This document shows positions 1 through 8,579 of a stretch of DNA of 64,000 nucleotides, one piece after another. Both the position numbers and the translations under genes were made by a program. The stretch comes from Streptomonospora mangrovi (GTDB taxonomy: Bacteria; Actinomycetota; Actinomycetes; Streptosporangiales; Streptosporangiaceae): contig NZ_JAJAQC010000004.1 in NCBI RefSeq assembly GCF_027604915.1, positions 186,001 to 250,000 of the forward strand. The letters are read 5' to 3'. The notes under the pieces are model-generated. The model worked only from the letters and a program-made list of their open reading frames with translations, had not been told where the DNA came from and ran no database searches. The first letter of the stretch is position 1; every line of letters begins with the position of its first letter.

Positions 1-199
1 CGACCAGTTCGGTGACCAGCGCGGCCGGGGCGCCCACCAGGCACCCGGCCGCGCCCGCGCCGACCCACGCCCCGGCCGCGCGGTCGTGCCGGGGGTCGTC
101 CTGGTGCCATGAAGAGGGGGGAAAGGACGGGACGGGCGGATGGGACGGGGTGTACGCGGCGGAGTCGCCAGAGGGTACGGACAGGGCGTCAGAGGGCAT
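1..199 (-). CDS. N-terminal fragment of an unidentified protein, cut by the left edge
   Basis: An open frame starts with ATG at 199 and runs without a stop to base 1, so 66 residues are visible. The Shine-Dalgarno GGGGAG ends four bases before this ATG. An in-frame ATG at 211 exists but has no ribosome site. Residues 1-40 are rich in Ser, Pro and Asp and look disordered. Residues 45-62 (WVGAGAAGCLVGAPAALV) are hydrophobic and small-residue rich, as in a membrane helix or the first strand-turn of a cofactor fold. I do not recognise the family. It would be transcribed in the same direction as the nitrate cluster but is separated from it by about 500 bp. Bases 200-551 hold nothing I can name. 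Confidence 0.5.
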   Translation of the reverse strand, partial: MPSDALSVPSGDSAAYTPSHPPVPSFPPSSWHQDDPRHDRAAGAWVGAGAAGCLVGAPAALVTELV

Positions 200-551
200 G
201 CCACTCCCCATGTCGGGCGATAGCCGTCGGCCCGAGTATGCCTCCCGCCGCCATGATGAACCAGCGCCGCCCCCCGTAACGAAAGAGGCGCGGACCATGG
301 CGTGGGGAGCCTGCCACCGCCCAGCCAGCCCAGTGGCGCGGGCGGCGGCGGGCACCGAGGGCAGGGGGCGGCTTCGGTCGGGCGGCCATCGGGGCCGACG
401 CCCGGGGCTCGGCAGGCGGTCAACGTTCGCCTGCCTGCCCGATCGCGGCTGGATACGCGTCCGGGCGGGCCGGTGGGCGAGAACCGCGGTTTCGTCTGCT
501 CACACGCGGTCGCCACGGGGGCGGCGGGGCGCCGGGTGCCGGGCGGAGTAG

Positions 552-754
552 GCGGCCGGTGCGGGGCCGGATGGGCGTCCTCCCGCTCCCGCCTCCTCAG
601 ACGGCTACGCCGGCTATACGGCGGTGTGGACGCCGGCGTGGTACCTGGCGGCGCGGCCGGTGCGGGGCCGGATGGGCGTCCTCCCGCTCCCGCCTCCTCA
701 GACGGCTACGCCGGCTATACGGCGGTGTGGACGCCGGCGTGGTACCTGGCGGCG
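552..754. repeat. Perfect 101-bp tandem duplication over the end of the CbiX gene
   Basis: Bases 552-652 are repeated exactly at 653-753, and the identity continues one base further. The right copy holds the last 12 codons and the TAG stop of the chelatase gene plus about 60 bp of its downstream flank. The left copy is therefore a second, non-functional gene end lying after the stop. Identity is complete by eye, which suggests a recent slippage or recombination event. It may also duplicate whatever 3-prime processing or termination signal the gene has. Confidence 0.95.
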
Positions 755-1755
755 ACGATGTCGACCACCGCCGGGTCGGGGCACAGCGGAGCCGCCACGG
801 TGTCGGCTCCGGCGTCCGACAGGCGCTGGTGGAACAGCCCGGGCGCCAGCAGCCAGGCGGCGACGGCGACGCGGGCGGCACCCTCGGCGCGCAGCCGCGC
901 GACCGCCTCGGGGACCGAGGGGCGGGCCGTGGCGACGTAGGCCGCCGCCACCGGGGTGTCCAGGTGAGCGGCCAGCCGCGCGGCCGCCTCGGCGACCTCG
1001 GCGCGGGCGGCGGGGTCGGAGGAGCCGGCGGCGGCCAGCACCACCGCGTCGCCGGGCCGCCGACCCGACTGGCGCAGGCGGCGCGCGGCGGCGGTGATCA
1101 GCCGGTCGTCCCCGCCCAGGGCGGGGGTGAGGGGGGCGCCGGCACGGCCGACGCGCGCCAGTTGGCCGGGGATGTCCACGCGCACGTGGTAACCGGCCGC
1201 CAGGAACGCCGGGACGACGACGAGGGGGCCGTCCACGGCGGCGGCCGCCTCGCCCACGTCGGGGGCCAGTACGTCGGCGAACCCCAGCCGCACCGGTGCG
1301 CCGGTGCGGCGCGCGACGGCGCGCGCCAGGGCGCGTGCGGCGGCGGTGCCGCGCGGGTCGCGGGTGCCGTGCACGGCCAGCAGCAGCGTGGGCGCCGTAC
1401 CGGCGCCGCCGGGGCCGGGTGCGGGCGCGGCCGCCGACGCGCCCACCCGCCGGGCGGCGGTCTGCGCCTCCGGCGGTGGCGGGACGCTCTGCGCGCCGGA
1501 TGCCAGGAGCGCGGCGTGCGCCCCCGCCCTCGAAGCCGCCCCCGGCGGCAGCACAGCGGCCCCGGCCCCCGAGGGCCGGACGGCGGTGGCCGGGGCTCCC
1601 GGCCGACCGGCCCCCGCGTCCGCCGGGTGGGCGGCGGGCCTCGGCCCGGCACCCGCCGCTGCGGCGGTCTCGGTGCGGACCTCGGTGGGGATTTCGGTAG
1701 GGGTCCCGGTGCCGGCCTCGGTGCGGGGCCGGGTGCGCTGGGCGGTGGCGGCCAT
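715..1755 (-). CDS. CbiX-type sirohydrochlorin chelatase with long disordered N-terminus
   Basis: Probably inserts Fe(II) into sirohydrochlorin to give siroheme, the prosthetic group of the nitrite reductase encoded upstream. The recognisable CbiX fold covers residues about 119-346. It begins with the hallmark LLLAVHGTRD (likely metal-ligand His), and a second candidate ligand His lies in LLAPGLFHQRL near residue 310. Residues 1-115 are a Pro/Ala/Thr/Glu-rich low-complexity segment (IPTEVRTETAAAAGAG) with no counterpart in ordinary CbiX proteins of 120-300 residues. The ATG at 1755 overlaps the stop of the upstream hemD as ATGA, so translation is coupled, and I keep this start despite the odd N-terminus. 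Cobalt chelation for B12 is an alternative, but the siroheme neighbours favour iron. The gene's 3-prime end lies in a tandem duplication. Confidence 0.85.
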   Translation of the reverse strand: MAATAQRTRPRTEAGTGTPTEIPTEVRTETAAAAGAGPRPAAHPADAGAGRPGAPATAVRPSGAGAAVLPPGAASRAGAHAALLASGAQSVPPPPEAQTAARRVGASAAAPAPGPGGAGTAPTLLLAVHGTRDPRGTAAARALARAVARRTGAPVRLGFADVLAPDVGEAAAAVDGPLVVVPAFLAAGYHVRVDIPGQLARVGRAGAPLTPALGGDDRLITAAARRLRQSGRRPGDAVVLAAAGSSDPAARAEVAEAAARLAAHLDTPVAAAYVATARPSVPEAVARLRAEGAARVAVAAWLLAPGLFHQRLSDAGADTVAAPLCPDPAVVDIVAARYHAGVHTAV

Positions 1756-2975
1756 CAGTCTCCTTCGGGCGGGCAGTCGCCGCTGTCCAGGGCCAGGCGG
1801 TAGCCGCGCTTGACGACCGTCTGGATGATCTTGGGGTCGCCCAGCGCGGTGCGCAGCCGGGCCACGGCGGTCTCCACCGCGTGGGCGTCGGCGTCGCCGC
1901 CCAGCGAGGCCAGCAGGTCGGCGCGGTCGCGGACCTGGCCGGGCCGCCGCGCCAGTTCGCGCAGCACCCGCATCAGCGCGGGCGAGACCGGGCGCACCGC
2001 GCCGTCCACCAGGACGGCGTGGCCGCGCAGCCGCAGCCGGTGCCCGGCCACCGGCAGGCTGGGGAAGCGCCCGGGCAGCTCCTCGGCCAGCCGCTTGACC
2101 AGCGCGCCGATGCGGGCGCGCCCCGGCCACACGGTGGGCACGTCGTGGGCCATCAGCGGGCGCGCGGTGACCGGCCCCACGCACATGGCCAGGGCGTCGC
2201 GGGTCAGCGCCCGCACCAGCGCCTCGCGCACCCCGATCGCCTCGGCGCGGTCCAGCAGCCCGGCGGCGGCCGGGGCGCTGGTGAAGGTGACCGCGTCCAC
2301 GCCGCCGCCGGTGATGTCGTCGATGAGCCGGTCCAGCGCCGCGACGTCGTCGGGCAGCGTCCACCGGTAGACGGGGACCTCCACGACCTCCGCGCCCGCC
2401 AGGCGCAGCGCCGCGCAGAAGTCGGGCAGCGGCTCGCCGTGCAACTGCACCGCCACGCGCAGCCCCTCCACCCCGGTGGCCAGCAGGTAGTCCAAAACCT
2501 CGGCGGAGGACTCCGAGGGCGGCGACCACTCCTCGGTGAGCCCGGCGGCGCGGATGGCGCCCTTGGCCTTGGGCCCGCGCGCCAGCAGGCGGGAGCCGTG
2601 CATGGCCGCCAGCAGCGGTTCGGCCGTGCCCCACGTCTCGCACGCCTCCACCCACCCGCGGAACCCGATGCCGGTGGTGGCCACCACCACGTCGGCGGGC
2701 CGGCGGATCAGCTCGCGCGAGGCGGCGGCCAGGCGCTGGTCGTCGCTGAGCGGCACGATGCGCAGCGCCGGCGCGCACACCACCTCCGCCCCCTTGCGGC
2801 GCAGCATGGCGGCGAGTTCGTCGGCGCGGCGGGCGGCGGTGACGGCCACGGTGAAGCCGGCCAGCGGGGCGACCGTGGCGGCGGGCTCGCCGCGGGTGTC
2901 GGGCCGCGCCGGGGCCGGCACGGCGCGCTGGGCGCCGCCGCCGGCCGCGGACAGGGTCGAAGGCGTCGCGCTCAT
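1755..2975 (-). CDS. hemD: Uroporphyrinogen-III synthase fused to a winged-helix domain
   Basis: 406 residues. Residues about 38-285 match HemD, which cyclises hydroxymethylbilane to uroporphyrinogen III, the precursor of siroheme and haem: start AGFTVAVTAARRADELAAML, the VVVATTGIGFRGW region and VTFTSAPAA. Residues about 300-400 form an OmpR/PhoB-type winged helix (HAVLVDGAVRPVSPALMRVL, then TVVKRGYRL at the end). This fusion is a known actinobacterial arrangement and may add a regulatory role; I see no receiver domain. Both flanking genes overlap by four bases (ATGA with nirD upstream and with the chelatase downstream), so nirBD-hemD-cbiX reads as one siroheme and nitrite reduction transcript. 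Confidence 0.9.
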   Translation of the reverse strand: MSATPSTLSAAGGGAQRAVPAPARPDTRGEPAATVAPLAGFTVAVTAARRADELAAMLRRKGAEVVCAPALRIVPLSDDQRLAAASRELIRRPADVVVATTGIGFRGWVEACETWGTAEPLLAAMHGSRLLARGPKAKGAIRAAGLTEEWSPPSESSAEVLDYLLATGVEGLRVAVQLHGEPLPDFCAALRLAGAEVVEVPVYRWTLPDDVAALDRLIDDITGGGVDAVTFTSAPAAAGLLDRAEAIGVREALVRALTRDALAMCVGPVTARPLMAHDVPTVWPGRARIGALVKRLAEELPGRFPSLPVAGHRLRLRGHAVLVDGAVRPVSPALMRVLRELARRPGQVRDRADLLASLGGDADAHAVETAVARLRTALGDPKIIQTVVKRGYRLALDSGDCPPEGD

Positions 2976-3349
2976 GTGGTGGCCTCATCCGGTTGGGTGC
3001 TGACGTCGATGACGCCGTCGCGCACGCGCACGGCGTAGGTGGGCAGCCGCACGGCCCCATCGTCCAGGCAGTGCCCGGTGCGCAGGGAGAACACCTGCTT
3101 GAGCATGGGTGAGGCGACGGTGGGCTCCCCGGCCCGGTCGCCGACGATGCCGCGGGAGATCACCGCGGCGCCGCTGAAGGGGTCGATGTTGCCCACGGCG
3201 TAGAGCACGTCGTCGTGCGTGCGGAACACGGCGACCTGTCCTCCGTCGGGCAGCAGGACGGCGATTCCGCGCTCCGGGGTGAGCCTATCCCAGCGGCATG
3301 CGGCGACCCACGGCAGCGCGGTGCGGACGGGCAGGGTTGGGGTGCTCAT
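2972..3349 (-). CDS. nirD: Nitrite reductase [NAD(P)H] small subunit NirD
   Basis: 125 residues, normal length. A Rieske-like beta fold: WVAACRWDRLTPERGIAVLL, VFRTHDDVLYAVGNIDPFSG, PMLKQVFSLRTGHCLDDG. The Cys/His ligands of true Rieske proteins are absent, as in other NirD proteins, so it is a structural or regulatory partner of NirB and not an electron carrier. It lies 72 bp downstream of nirB on the same strand and overlaps hemD by four bases. Cytoplasmic. Confidence 0.95.
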   Translation of the reverse strand: MSTPTLPVRTALPWVAACRWDRLTPERGIAVLLPDGGQVAVFRTHDDVLYAVGNIDPFSGAAVISRGIVGDRAGEPTVASPMLKQVFSLRTGHCLDDGAVRLPTYAVRVRDGVIDVSTQPDEATT

Positions 3350-3421
3350 GGCGGGCGACCTCCGGGTTCGACGGTTTCGCGGCGCGCGGTGCGCCGGTGA
3401 TCGGGAGTCGGCGGCGGCGGG

Positions 3422-5962
3422 TCAGCGCGGTCCGGAGCCCGCCGGGGCGGGCATGCCCAGCGGCACGGGGCCGGCGGGCACCGGCTGCTCGCGCTCGACC
3501 GCGAAGGAGATGGTGGGGTCGGGCGCCTCGGGCGCGTTGGCGAAGGACACGAACCGGGCGAGCTTGTCGGGGTCCTCCAGCACGCCGCGCCACTCGTCGG
3601 CGTAGCCGGCGACGTGGCGGGCCATGGCCGCCTCCAGCTCCTCGGCGACGCCCAGGCTGTCCTCGACCACCACGGCGCGCAGGTGGTCCAGTCCGCCCTC
3701 CAGGTTCTCGATCCAGGTGGAGGTGCGCTGGAGGCGGTCGGCGGTGCGGATGTAGAACATCAGGAACCGGTCGATGTAGCGGATGAGGGTGTCGTCGTCG
3801 AGGTCGGAGGCCAGCAGTTCGGCGTGGCGGGGGGTGAACCCGCCGTTGCCGCCGACGTAGAGGTTCCAGCCGTGCTCGGTGGCGATGACGCCGAAGTCCT
3901 TGCCGCGCGCCTCGGCGCACTCGCGGGCGCAGCCCGAGACGGCCGACTTCAGCTTGTGGGGCGAGCGCAGCCCGCGGTAGCGCGTCTCCAGGCGGATGGC
4001 CATGCCCACCGAGTCCTGCACGCCGTAGCGGCACCAGGTGCTGCCCACGCACGACTTCACGGTGCGCAGCGCCTTGCCGTAGGCGTGGCCGGACTCGAAC
4101 CCGGCCTCCACCAGGCGCGCCCAGATGGCGGGCAACTGCTCCACGCGGGCGCCCAGCAGGTCGATGCGCTGGGCGCCGGTGATCTTGGTGTAGAGGCCGA
4201 ACTCCCGGGCGACCTCGCCGATGACGATGAGCTTTTCGGGGGTGATCTCGCCGCCGGGTACCCGCGGCACCACCGAGTAGGTGCCGTTGCGCTGGATGTT
4301 GGCGAGGAAGTGGTCGTTGGTGTCCTGGAGGGCGGCCTGCTCGCCGTCGAGGATGTGGCCGCCGCCCAGGGAGGCCAGGATGGAGGCCACGGCGGGCTTG
4401 CAGATGTCGCAGCCGCGGCCGCTGCCGTGGCGGGCGACCAGCTCGGAGAAGGTGGCGATCCCGGTGGCCAGGACGATCTCCACCAGTTCGGCGCGAGAGT
4501 GGGCGAAGTGCTCGCACAGCGCGGTGGACTGCTCGATGCCGGAGTCGGCGAGCAGGTTCTTGAGCATGGGCACGCACGAGCCGCAACTGGTGCCGGCGCG
4601 GGTGCACGCCTTGATCGCCGGGATGTCGGTGCCGCCCTCGGCGATGGCGGCGCGCACGGCGCCCTTGGTGACGGCGTTGCAGGAGCACACCTGGGCGTCG
4701 TCGGGCAGCGCGCCCACGCCGATCCCGCCGCCGGCGCCGCGCTCGGGGGCGATCAGCTCCAGGGGGTCGCCGGGCAGTTCGCGCCCGACCAGGGGGCGCA
4801 GGCCGGCGTAGGCGGAGGCGTCGCCCACCAGCACGCCGCCCAGTAGCGTGGTGGCGTCGTCGGAGACCACGAGCTTGGCGTAGCGGCGGCCGGGGGCGTC
4901 GTTGAGGACGACCTCCAGGGCGCCCTCGGTGGTGCCGTGGGCGTCGCCGAAGCTGGCCACGTCCACGCCCAGCAGCTTGAGCTTGGTGGAGGTGTCGGCG
5001 CCGGTGAAGGTGGCGGCGCCGCCGGCCAGGCGGTCGGCGACCACCTCGGCCATGGCGTTGCCGGGGGCGATGAGGCCGTAGACGGTGCCGCCGGCGCTGG
5101 CGCACTCGCCCACGGCGTAGACGGCGGGGTCGCTGGTGCGGCAGGCGGCGTCGACGGCGACGCCGCCGCGCGGCCCCAGCTCCAGGCCGGCGGCCCGCGC
5201 CAGCTCGTCGCGGGGGCGCACGCCCACCGAGAACACCACGACGCCGGCGTCCACGGCACGCTGGTCGGCGCCCTCGCCCAGCAGGACGCGCAGACCCGCC
5301 CCGCCGGGGCCGGGTTCGATGGCGGTGAGGGCGGCGGCGGTGTGGGCGGTGACCCCGGTGTCGGCGATGAGGCGGCCCAGCACGGCGCCGCCGCCCTCGT
5401 CGACCTGGCGGGGCATCAGCCAGGGCGCCATCTCCACGACGTGGGGGCGCAGGCCCAGCAGGCGCAGCGCGTTGGCGGCCTCCAGGCCCAGCAGGCCGCC
5501 GCCGATGACCACGCCGTCGGCGCCGGCGCCTGCGGCGGTGGCGGCGCGGGCGGTGGCGGTGATGTGCTCCAGGTCCTCGATGGTGCGGTAGACGTGGCAG
5601 CCGGGCAGGTCGCGGCCGGGCACGGGGGGCACGAAGGCGGTGGAGCCGGTGGCCAGGACCAGGGCGTCGTAGCCGATGACGGCGCCCGAGGCGGTGGTGA
5701 CGGCGCGGGCGGCGCGGTCCAGGGCGGTGGCGGGCTCGCCCAGCCGCAGCTCCACGCCGGGGTGGGCGCTCAGGTCGGGCAGGCGCAGGTCCTCCTCGCC
5801 GGCGCCGTCGAAGTAGGAGGACAGCGCGACCCGGTCGTAGGCCGGGCGGGGCTCCTCCCCCAGCACGACGATGTGCCACTCGCCGGCGGTGTCGCGGCTG
5901 CGGACGGCCTCCACGAGGCGGTGGCCGACCATGCCGTTTCCGATGACCACGAGCTGTCTCAT
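3422..5962 (-). CDS. nirB: Assimilatory nitrite reductase [NAD(P)H] large subunit NirB
   Basis: Reduces nitrite to ammonium with NAD(P)H. 846 residues, full length. Order: FAD- and NAD-binding pyridine nucleotide oxidoreductase domain (start MRQLVVIGNGMVGHRLVE; second GxGxxG near VVIGGGLLGLEAANALRLLG), BFD-type [2Fe-2S] domain near residues 424-475 (VCSCNAVTKG, then CTRAGTSCGSC), and sulfite/nitrite reductase hemoprotein domain. The siroheme-[4Fe-4S] cysteines are seen in CVGSTWCRYGVQDS (about 637) and SGCARECAEARG (about 673). ATG at 5962 is preceded by GAGGAGA. A GlnR-like box lies about 115-150 bp upstream. First gene of the nirB-nirD-hemD-cbiX group. Confidence 0.97.
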   Translation of the reverse strand: MRQLVVIGNGMVGHRLVEAVRSRDTAGEWHIVVLGEEPRPAYDRVALSSYFDGAGEEDLRLPDLSAHPGVELRLGEPATALDRAARAVTTASGAVIGYDALVLATGSTAFVPPVPGRDLPGCHVYRTIEDLEHITATARAATAAGAGADGVVIGGGLLGLEAANALRLLGLRPHVVEMAPWLMPRQVDEGGGAVLGRLIADTGVTAHTAAALTAIEPGPGGAGLRVLLGEGADQRAVDAGVVVFSVGVRPRDELARAAGLELGPRGGVAVDAACRTSDPAVYAVGECASAGGTVYGLIAPGNAMAEVVADRLAGGAATFTGADTSTKLKLLGVDVASFGDAHGTTEGALEVVLNDAPGRRYAKLVVSDDATTLLGGVLVGDASAYAGLRPLVGRELPGDPLELIAPERGAGGGIGVGALPDDAQVCSCNAVTKGAVRAAIAEGGTDIPAIKACTRAGTSCGSCVPMLKNLLADSGIEQSTALCEHFAHSRAELVEIVLATGIATFSELVARHGSGRGCDICKPAVASILASLGGGHILDGEQAALQDTNDHFLANIQRNGTYSVVPRVPGGEITPEKLIVIGEVAREFGLYTKITGAQRIDLLGARVEQLPAIWARLVEAGFESGHAYGKALRTVKSCVGSTWCRYGVQDSVGMAIRLETRYRGLRSPHKLKSAVSGCARECAEARGKDFGVIATEHGWNLYVGGNGGFTPRHAELLASDLDDDTLIRYIDRFLMFYIRTADRLQRTSTWIENLEGGLDHLRAVVVEDSLGVAEELEAAMARHVAGYADEWRGVLEDPDKLARFVSFANAPEAPDPTISFAVEREQPVPAGPVPLGMPAPAGSGPR

Positions 5963-6076
5963 GCCGGGTGCCTCTCCTCGCTCACGTGCGGGGCGCCAAG
6001 CGCCGGCGGCGGGGCCGGGCGGTGCGGGGCACCGCCGGGGCGGCCGCCGACGCGCTTTTCAGGCAACCCGGGACGT

Positions 6077-6114
6077 GTTTCGCACCCGTCAGCCGTCGGT
6101 GAAGGTGGTGTTTC
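6077..6114 (-). promoter_or_regulatory. GlnR-like box upstream of nirB
   Basis: Read on the minus strand, bases 6092-6077 give CTGAC-n6-GAAAC, which fits the actinobacterial GlnR half-site gTnAC-n6-GAAAC except for the first base. Six bases away a weaker second unit (GTTTC and GTGAA read on the plus strand, n6 apart) completes the usual 16-6-16 layout up to 6114. It lies 115-152 bp upstream of the nirB start. nirB is a known GlnR target in Streptomyces; binding here is inferred. Confidence 0.5.
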
Positions 6115-6392
6115 GTTTCCCTGTCATCGCAGGTGAAAGCCGCGTGAGCGGGGGGTTCGGGGGCCGGGCGCGGGTGCGAAACCGCCGGTGGGGCGGGTGG
6201 CAGGCGGCGCGGCGGCCGCGCGCAGGGGGCCGAGCCTAGCCGCGCCGGCGCCCCGCGCGGGGCGCGGGCGCGGCGGGTGTGTCAGGTCGGGGGATGGAGG
6301 TTGTGCGCGGGCGGCGCCGGGCGCTGCCGTCCGCCGCCGGGCGCACCCCGCGCGCGGCACGCGGGGCGGGTGTGCGGCGGGGTCGGGACGCA

Positions 6393-6420
6393 CCCGCCCC
6401 GGCCCCGCCCCGGCCCCGCC
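6393..6420 (-). other. Potential G-quadruplex tract between nirB and the molybdenum hydroxylase
   Basis: The minus strand carries five consecutive G-runs (four of GGGG and one of GGG) separated by only C or CC. It lies 50-80 bases past the stop of the hydroxylase large subunit, inside the 508-bp gap 5963-6470. The rest of that gap holds the GlnR-like box, the nirB ribosome site and GC-rich sequence with no gene I can support. The run could stall RNA polymerase after the upstream operon or simply reflect composition. Confidence 0.5.
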
Positions 6421-6470
6421 GCGCACCCGCCCCGCTCAGGCGCCCCCGGTCGGGGGGCGGTGCCTCCCCC

Positions 6471-8579
6471 TCAGGCGCCCACCGCGTCCAGGAAGTCGTC
6501 CAGCCGCAGCGGGACGCGGCGCACCCGCACCCCGGTGGCGTGGTAGGCGGCGTTGGCCACCGCCGCGGCCGTGCCCACGATCCCGATCTCGCCGATGCCC
6601 TTGGCGCCCAGCGGGTTGACCAGGGGGTCGTGCTCGTCGATCCAGTGCGCCTGGATGTCGGCGACGTCGGCGTTGGCCGCGATGTGGTACTCGGCGAAGT
6701 CGGCGTTGACGACGTGGCCGAAGCGCGCGTCCAGCACGCTCTCCTCGTGCAGCGCCATCGACAGCCCCATGGTCATGCCGCCGACGAACTGGGAGCGGGC
6801 GGTGCGCGCGTTGACGATGCGCCCGGCGGCGAACACGCCCAGCAGGCGCGGCACGCGGATCTCGCCGGTGTCGGTGTTGACGCGGACCTCGGCGAACTGG
6901 GCGCCGTAGGCGTGCATGGCGTAGTCGTCGCGGTGGGCCACTTCGGGCAGGTCGGCCGCCGCCTCGGCGCCGGGCGCGGGGTCATCGCCGTGGAGGCGGC
7001 GGAAGGCGGTGGCGGCGGCGTGGACGGTGGAGCCCCACGACATCATGCCGGTGGAGCCGCCGGCCAGCGACGCCAGGGGCAGCGCGCTGTCGCCCAGGCG
7101 CACCTCCACGTGCTCCAGCGGCACGCCCAGCACGTCGGCGGCGACCTGGGTGAGCGCGGTCCAGGCGCCGGTGCCGATGTCGGCGGCGGCCAGCGACACC
7201 ACGTAGCGGCCGTCGCCGGCGTGGCGCACCAGCGCGCGCGAGCCGCCCACCGGCGGCACCACCGGGTAGAACGACGCCGCCACCCCGGTGCCCACCAGCC
7301 ACTCCCCCTCGCGGCGGGCGCCCGGCTCGGCGGGGCGGTCGGCCCAGCCGAAGCGGTCGGCCCCCTCGCGCAGGCAGGCGATGAGGTTGCGGGTGGAGAA
7401 CGGCTTGCCGGTGGCGGGGTCGCGCTCGGGCTCGTTGCGCACCCGCGCCTCGATGGGGTCCAGCCCGCAGGCGACCGCCAGCTCGTCCATGGCGACCTCG
7501 GGGCCGAACATGCCGGGGCACTCCCCCGGCGCGCGCATCCAGGTGGGCACGGGGACGTCCAGGCGGGCGGCGCGGTGGCCCATGCGCCGGTTGGGCGCGG
7601 CGTACATCGACTTGGCGGGGCCGGCGGCCTCCTCGATGAAGTCGCCCAGGCGCGCGCTCTGCACGGTGGCCGTGACGTCGATGCCCGACAGCCGCCCCTG
7701 GGCGTCGGCGCGCAGCCGCACCCGCTGCACGGTGGGGCTGCGGTAGCCCACCAGGCTGAACATCTGGCGGCGGGTGGCGGCCAGCTTGACCGAGCGGTGC
7801 GGCACGGCGCGGGCGCCCAGCACCGCCAGCACGGTGGGGGCGTGCAGGGGGCCCTTGGAGCCGAACCCGCCGCCGACGTAGGGCGCGACGACGCGGACGC
7901 GGCCCTGCTCCAGGCCCAGCAGCTCGGCCACGGTCTCGCGGACCATGTGGGCGCCCTGGGTGGACTCGTGCAGGGTGATGGCCTCGCCGTCCCAGCGGGC
8001 CATGGTGGAGTGGGGCTCCATGGGGTTGTTGTGCTGCATGGGGGTGGTGTAGGTCTGGTCGACCACCACCTCCCCCTCGGCGGCCTTGACGTCGCCCTGG
8101 CGGTGGTCCTCCTTGGGGGTGGCCAGGTCGGTGCGCCCGGCGGAGAACTCCGCGTCGTGGGGCAACTGCTCGTAGGTGAGGGTGACCAGCGCGGCGGCGT
8201 GCTGGGCGGCCTCGAAGGTCTCGGCGACCACCGCGGCCACCGGCTGGCCCCGGTAGTGGACCTCCGCCGACTGGAGCACGTGCAGTTCGCCGGGCTGCTG
8301 GAGGCCGGGCAGTTCGGCGTCGGTGCGCAGCCGGGGGGCGTTGCCGTGCCACAGCACCGCCAGGACGCCCTCGGCGGCCTCGGCGGCGGCGGTGTCCACG
8401 GCGGCCACGCGCCCCCGGGCGATGGTGGCCTGCACGGGCGCCAGGTAGGCGGCGTCGGCGGCGCGGTACTCGTAGGCGTAGGCCGCGGTGCCGGCGACCT
8501 TGGCGGGTCCCTCGACGCGGCGGGGGCCGGCGCCGATGGCGCCGGTGCGGGCGGCGGGCCGTTCGCTGGTGGTGCTCAC
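6471..8579 (-). CDS. Molybdenum hydroxylase large subunit (aldehyde oxidoreductase, PaoC/YagR-like)
   Basis: 702 residues. It is the catalytic molybdopterin-cytosine-dinucleotide subunit of the xanthine dehydrogenase family, oxidising an aldehyde or N-heterocycle at a Mo=S centre. Visible motifs: AAYAYEYRAADAAYLAPVQA near the start, the Mo-cofactor loop VAPYVGGGFGSKG, RAPGECPGMFGPEVAMDELA, and the catalytic Glu in GAKGIGEIGIVG near the C-terminus. The substrate cannot be read from sequence. GTG at 8579 overlaps the FAD subunit stop as GTGA. The length and gene order small-FAD-large match PaoABC rather than xanthine dehydrogenase. No XdhC/PaoD-like sulfurase chaperone gene lies in the window. 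Confidence 0.92.
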   Translation of the reverse strand: MSTTSERPAARTGAIGAGPRRVEGPAKVAGTAAYAYEYRAADAAYLAPVQATIARGRVAAVDTAAAEAAEGVLAVLWHGNAPRLRTDAELPGLQQPGELHVLQSAEVHYRGQPVAAVVAETFEAAQHAAALVTLTYEQLPHDAEFSAGRTDLATPKEDHRQGDVKAAEGEVVVDQTYTTPMQHNNPMEPHSTMARWDGEAITLHESTQGAHMVRETVAELLGLEQGRVRVVAPYVGGGFGSKGPLHAPTVLAVLGARAVPHRSVKLAATRRQMFSLVGYRSPTVQRVRLRADAQGRLSGIDVTATVQSARLGDFIEEAAGPAKSMYAAPNRRMGHRAARLDVPVPTWMRAPGECPGMFGPEVAMDELAVACGLDPIEARVRNEPERDPATGKPFSTRNLIACLREGADRFGWADRPAEPGARREGEWLVGTGVAASFYPVVPPVGGSRALVRHAGDGRYVVSLAAADIGTGAWTALTQVAADVLGVPLEHVEVRLGDSALPLASLAGGSTGMMSWGSTVHAAATAFRRLHGDDPAPGAEAAADLPEVAHRDDYAMHAYGAQFAEVRVNTDTGEIRVPRLLGVFAAGRIVNARTARSQFVGGMTMGLSMALHEESVLDARFGHVVNADFAEYHIAANADVADIQAHWIDEHDPLVNPLGAKGIGEIGIVGTAAAVANAAYHATGVRVRRVPLRLDDFLDAVGA

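Noticed and set aside
12-551. Open frames across the left flank, plus strand
   Set aside because: They show no family pattern, and the minus-strand frame with a ribosome site is the better candidate there.
1756-3060. Extension of the chelatase frame upstream of 1755 into hemD
   Set aside because: The extension is the shadow of the well-supported hemD frame and begins at no ribosome site; the ATGA start fits.
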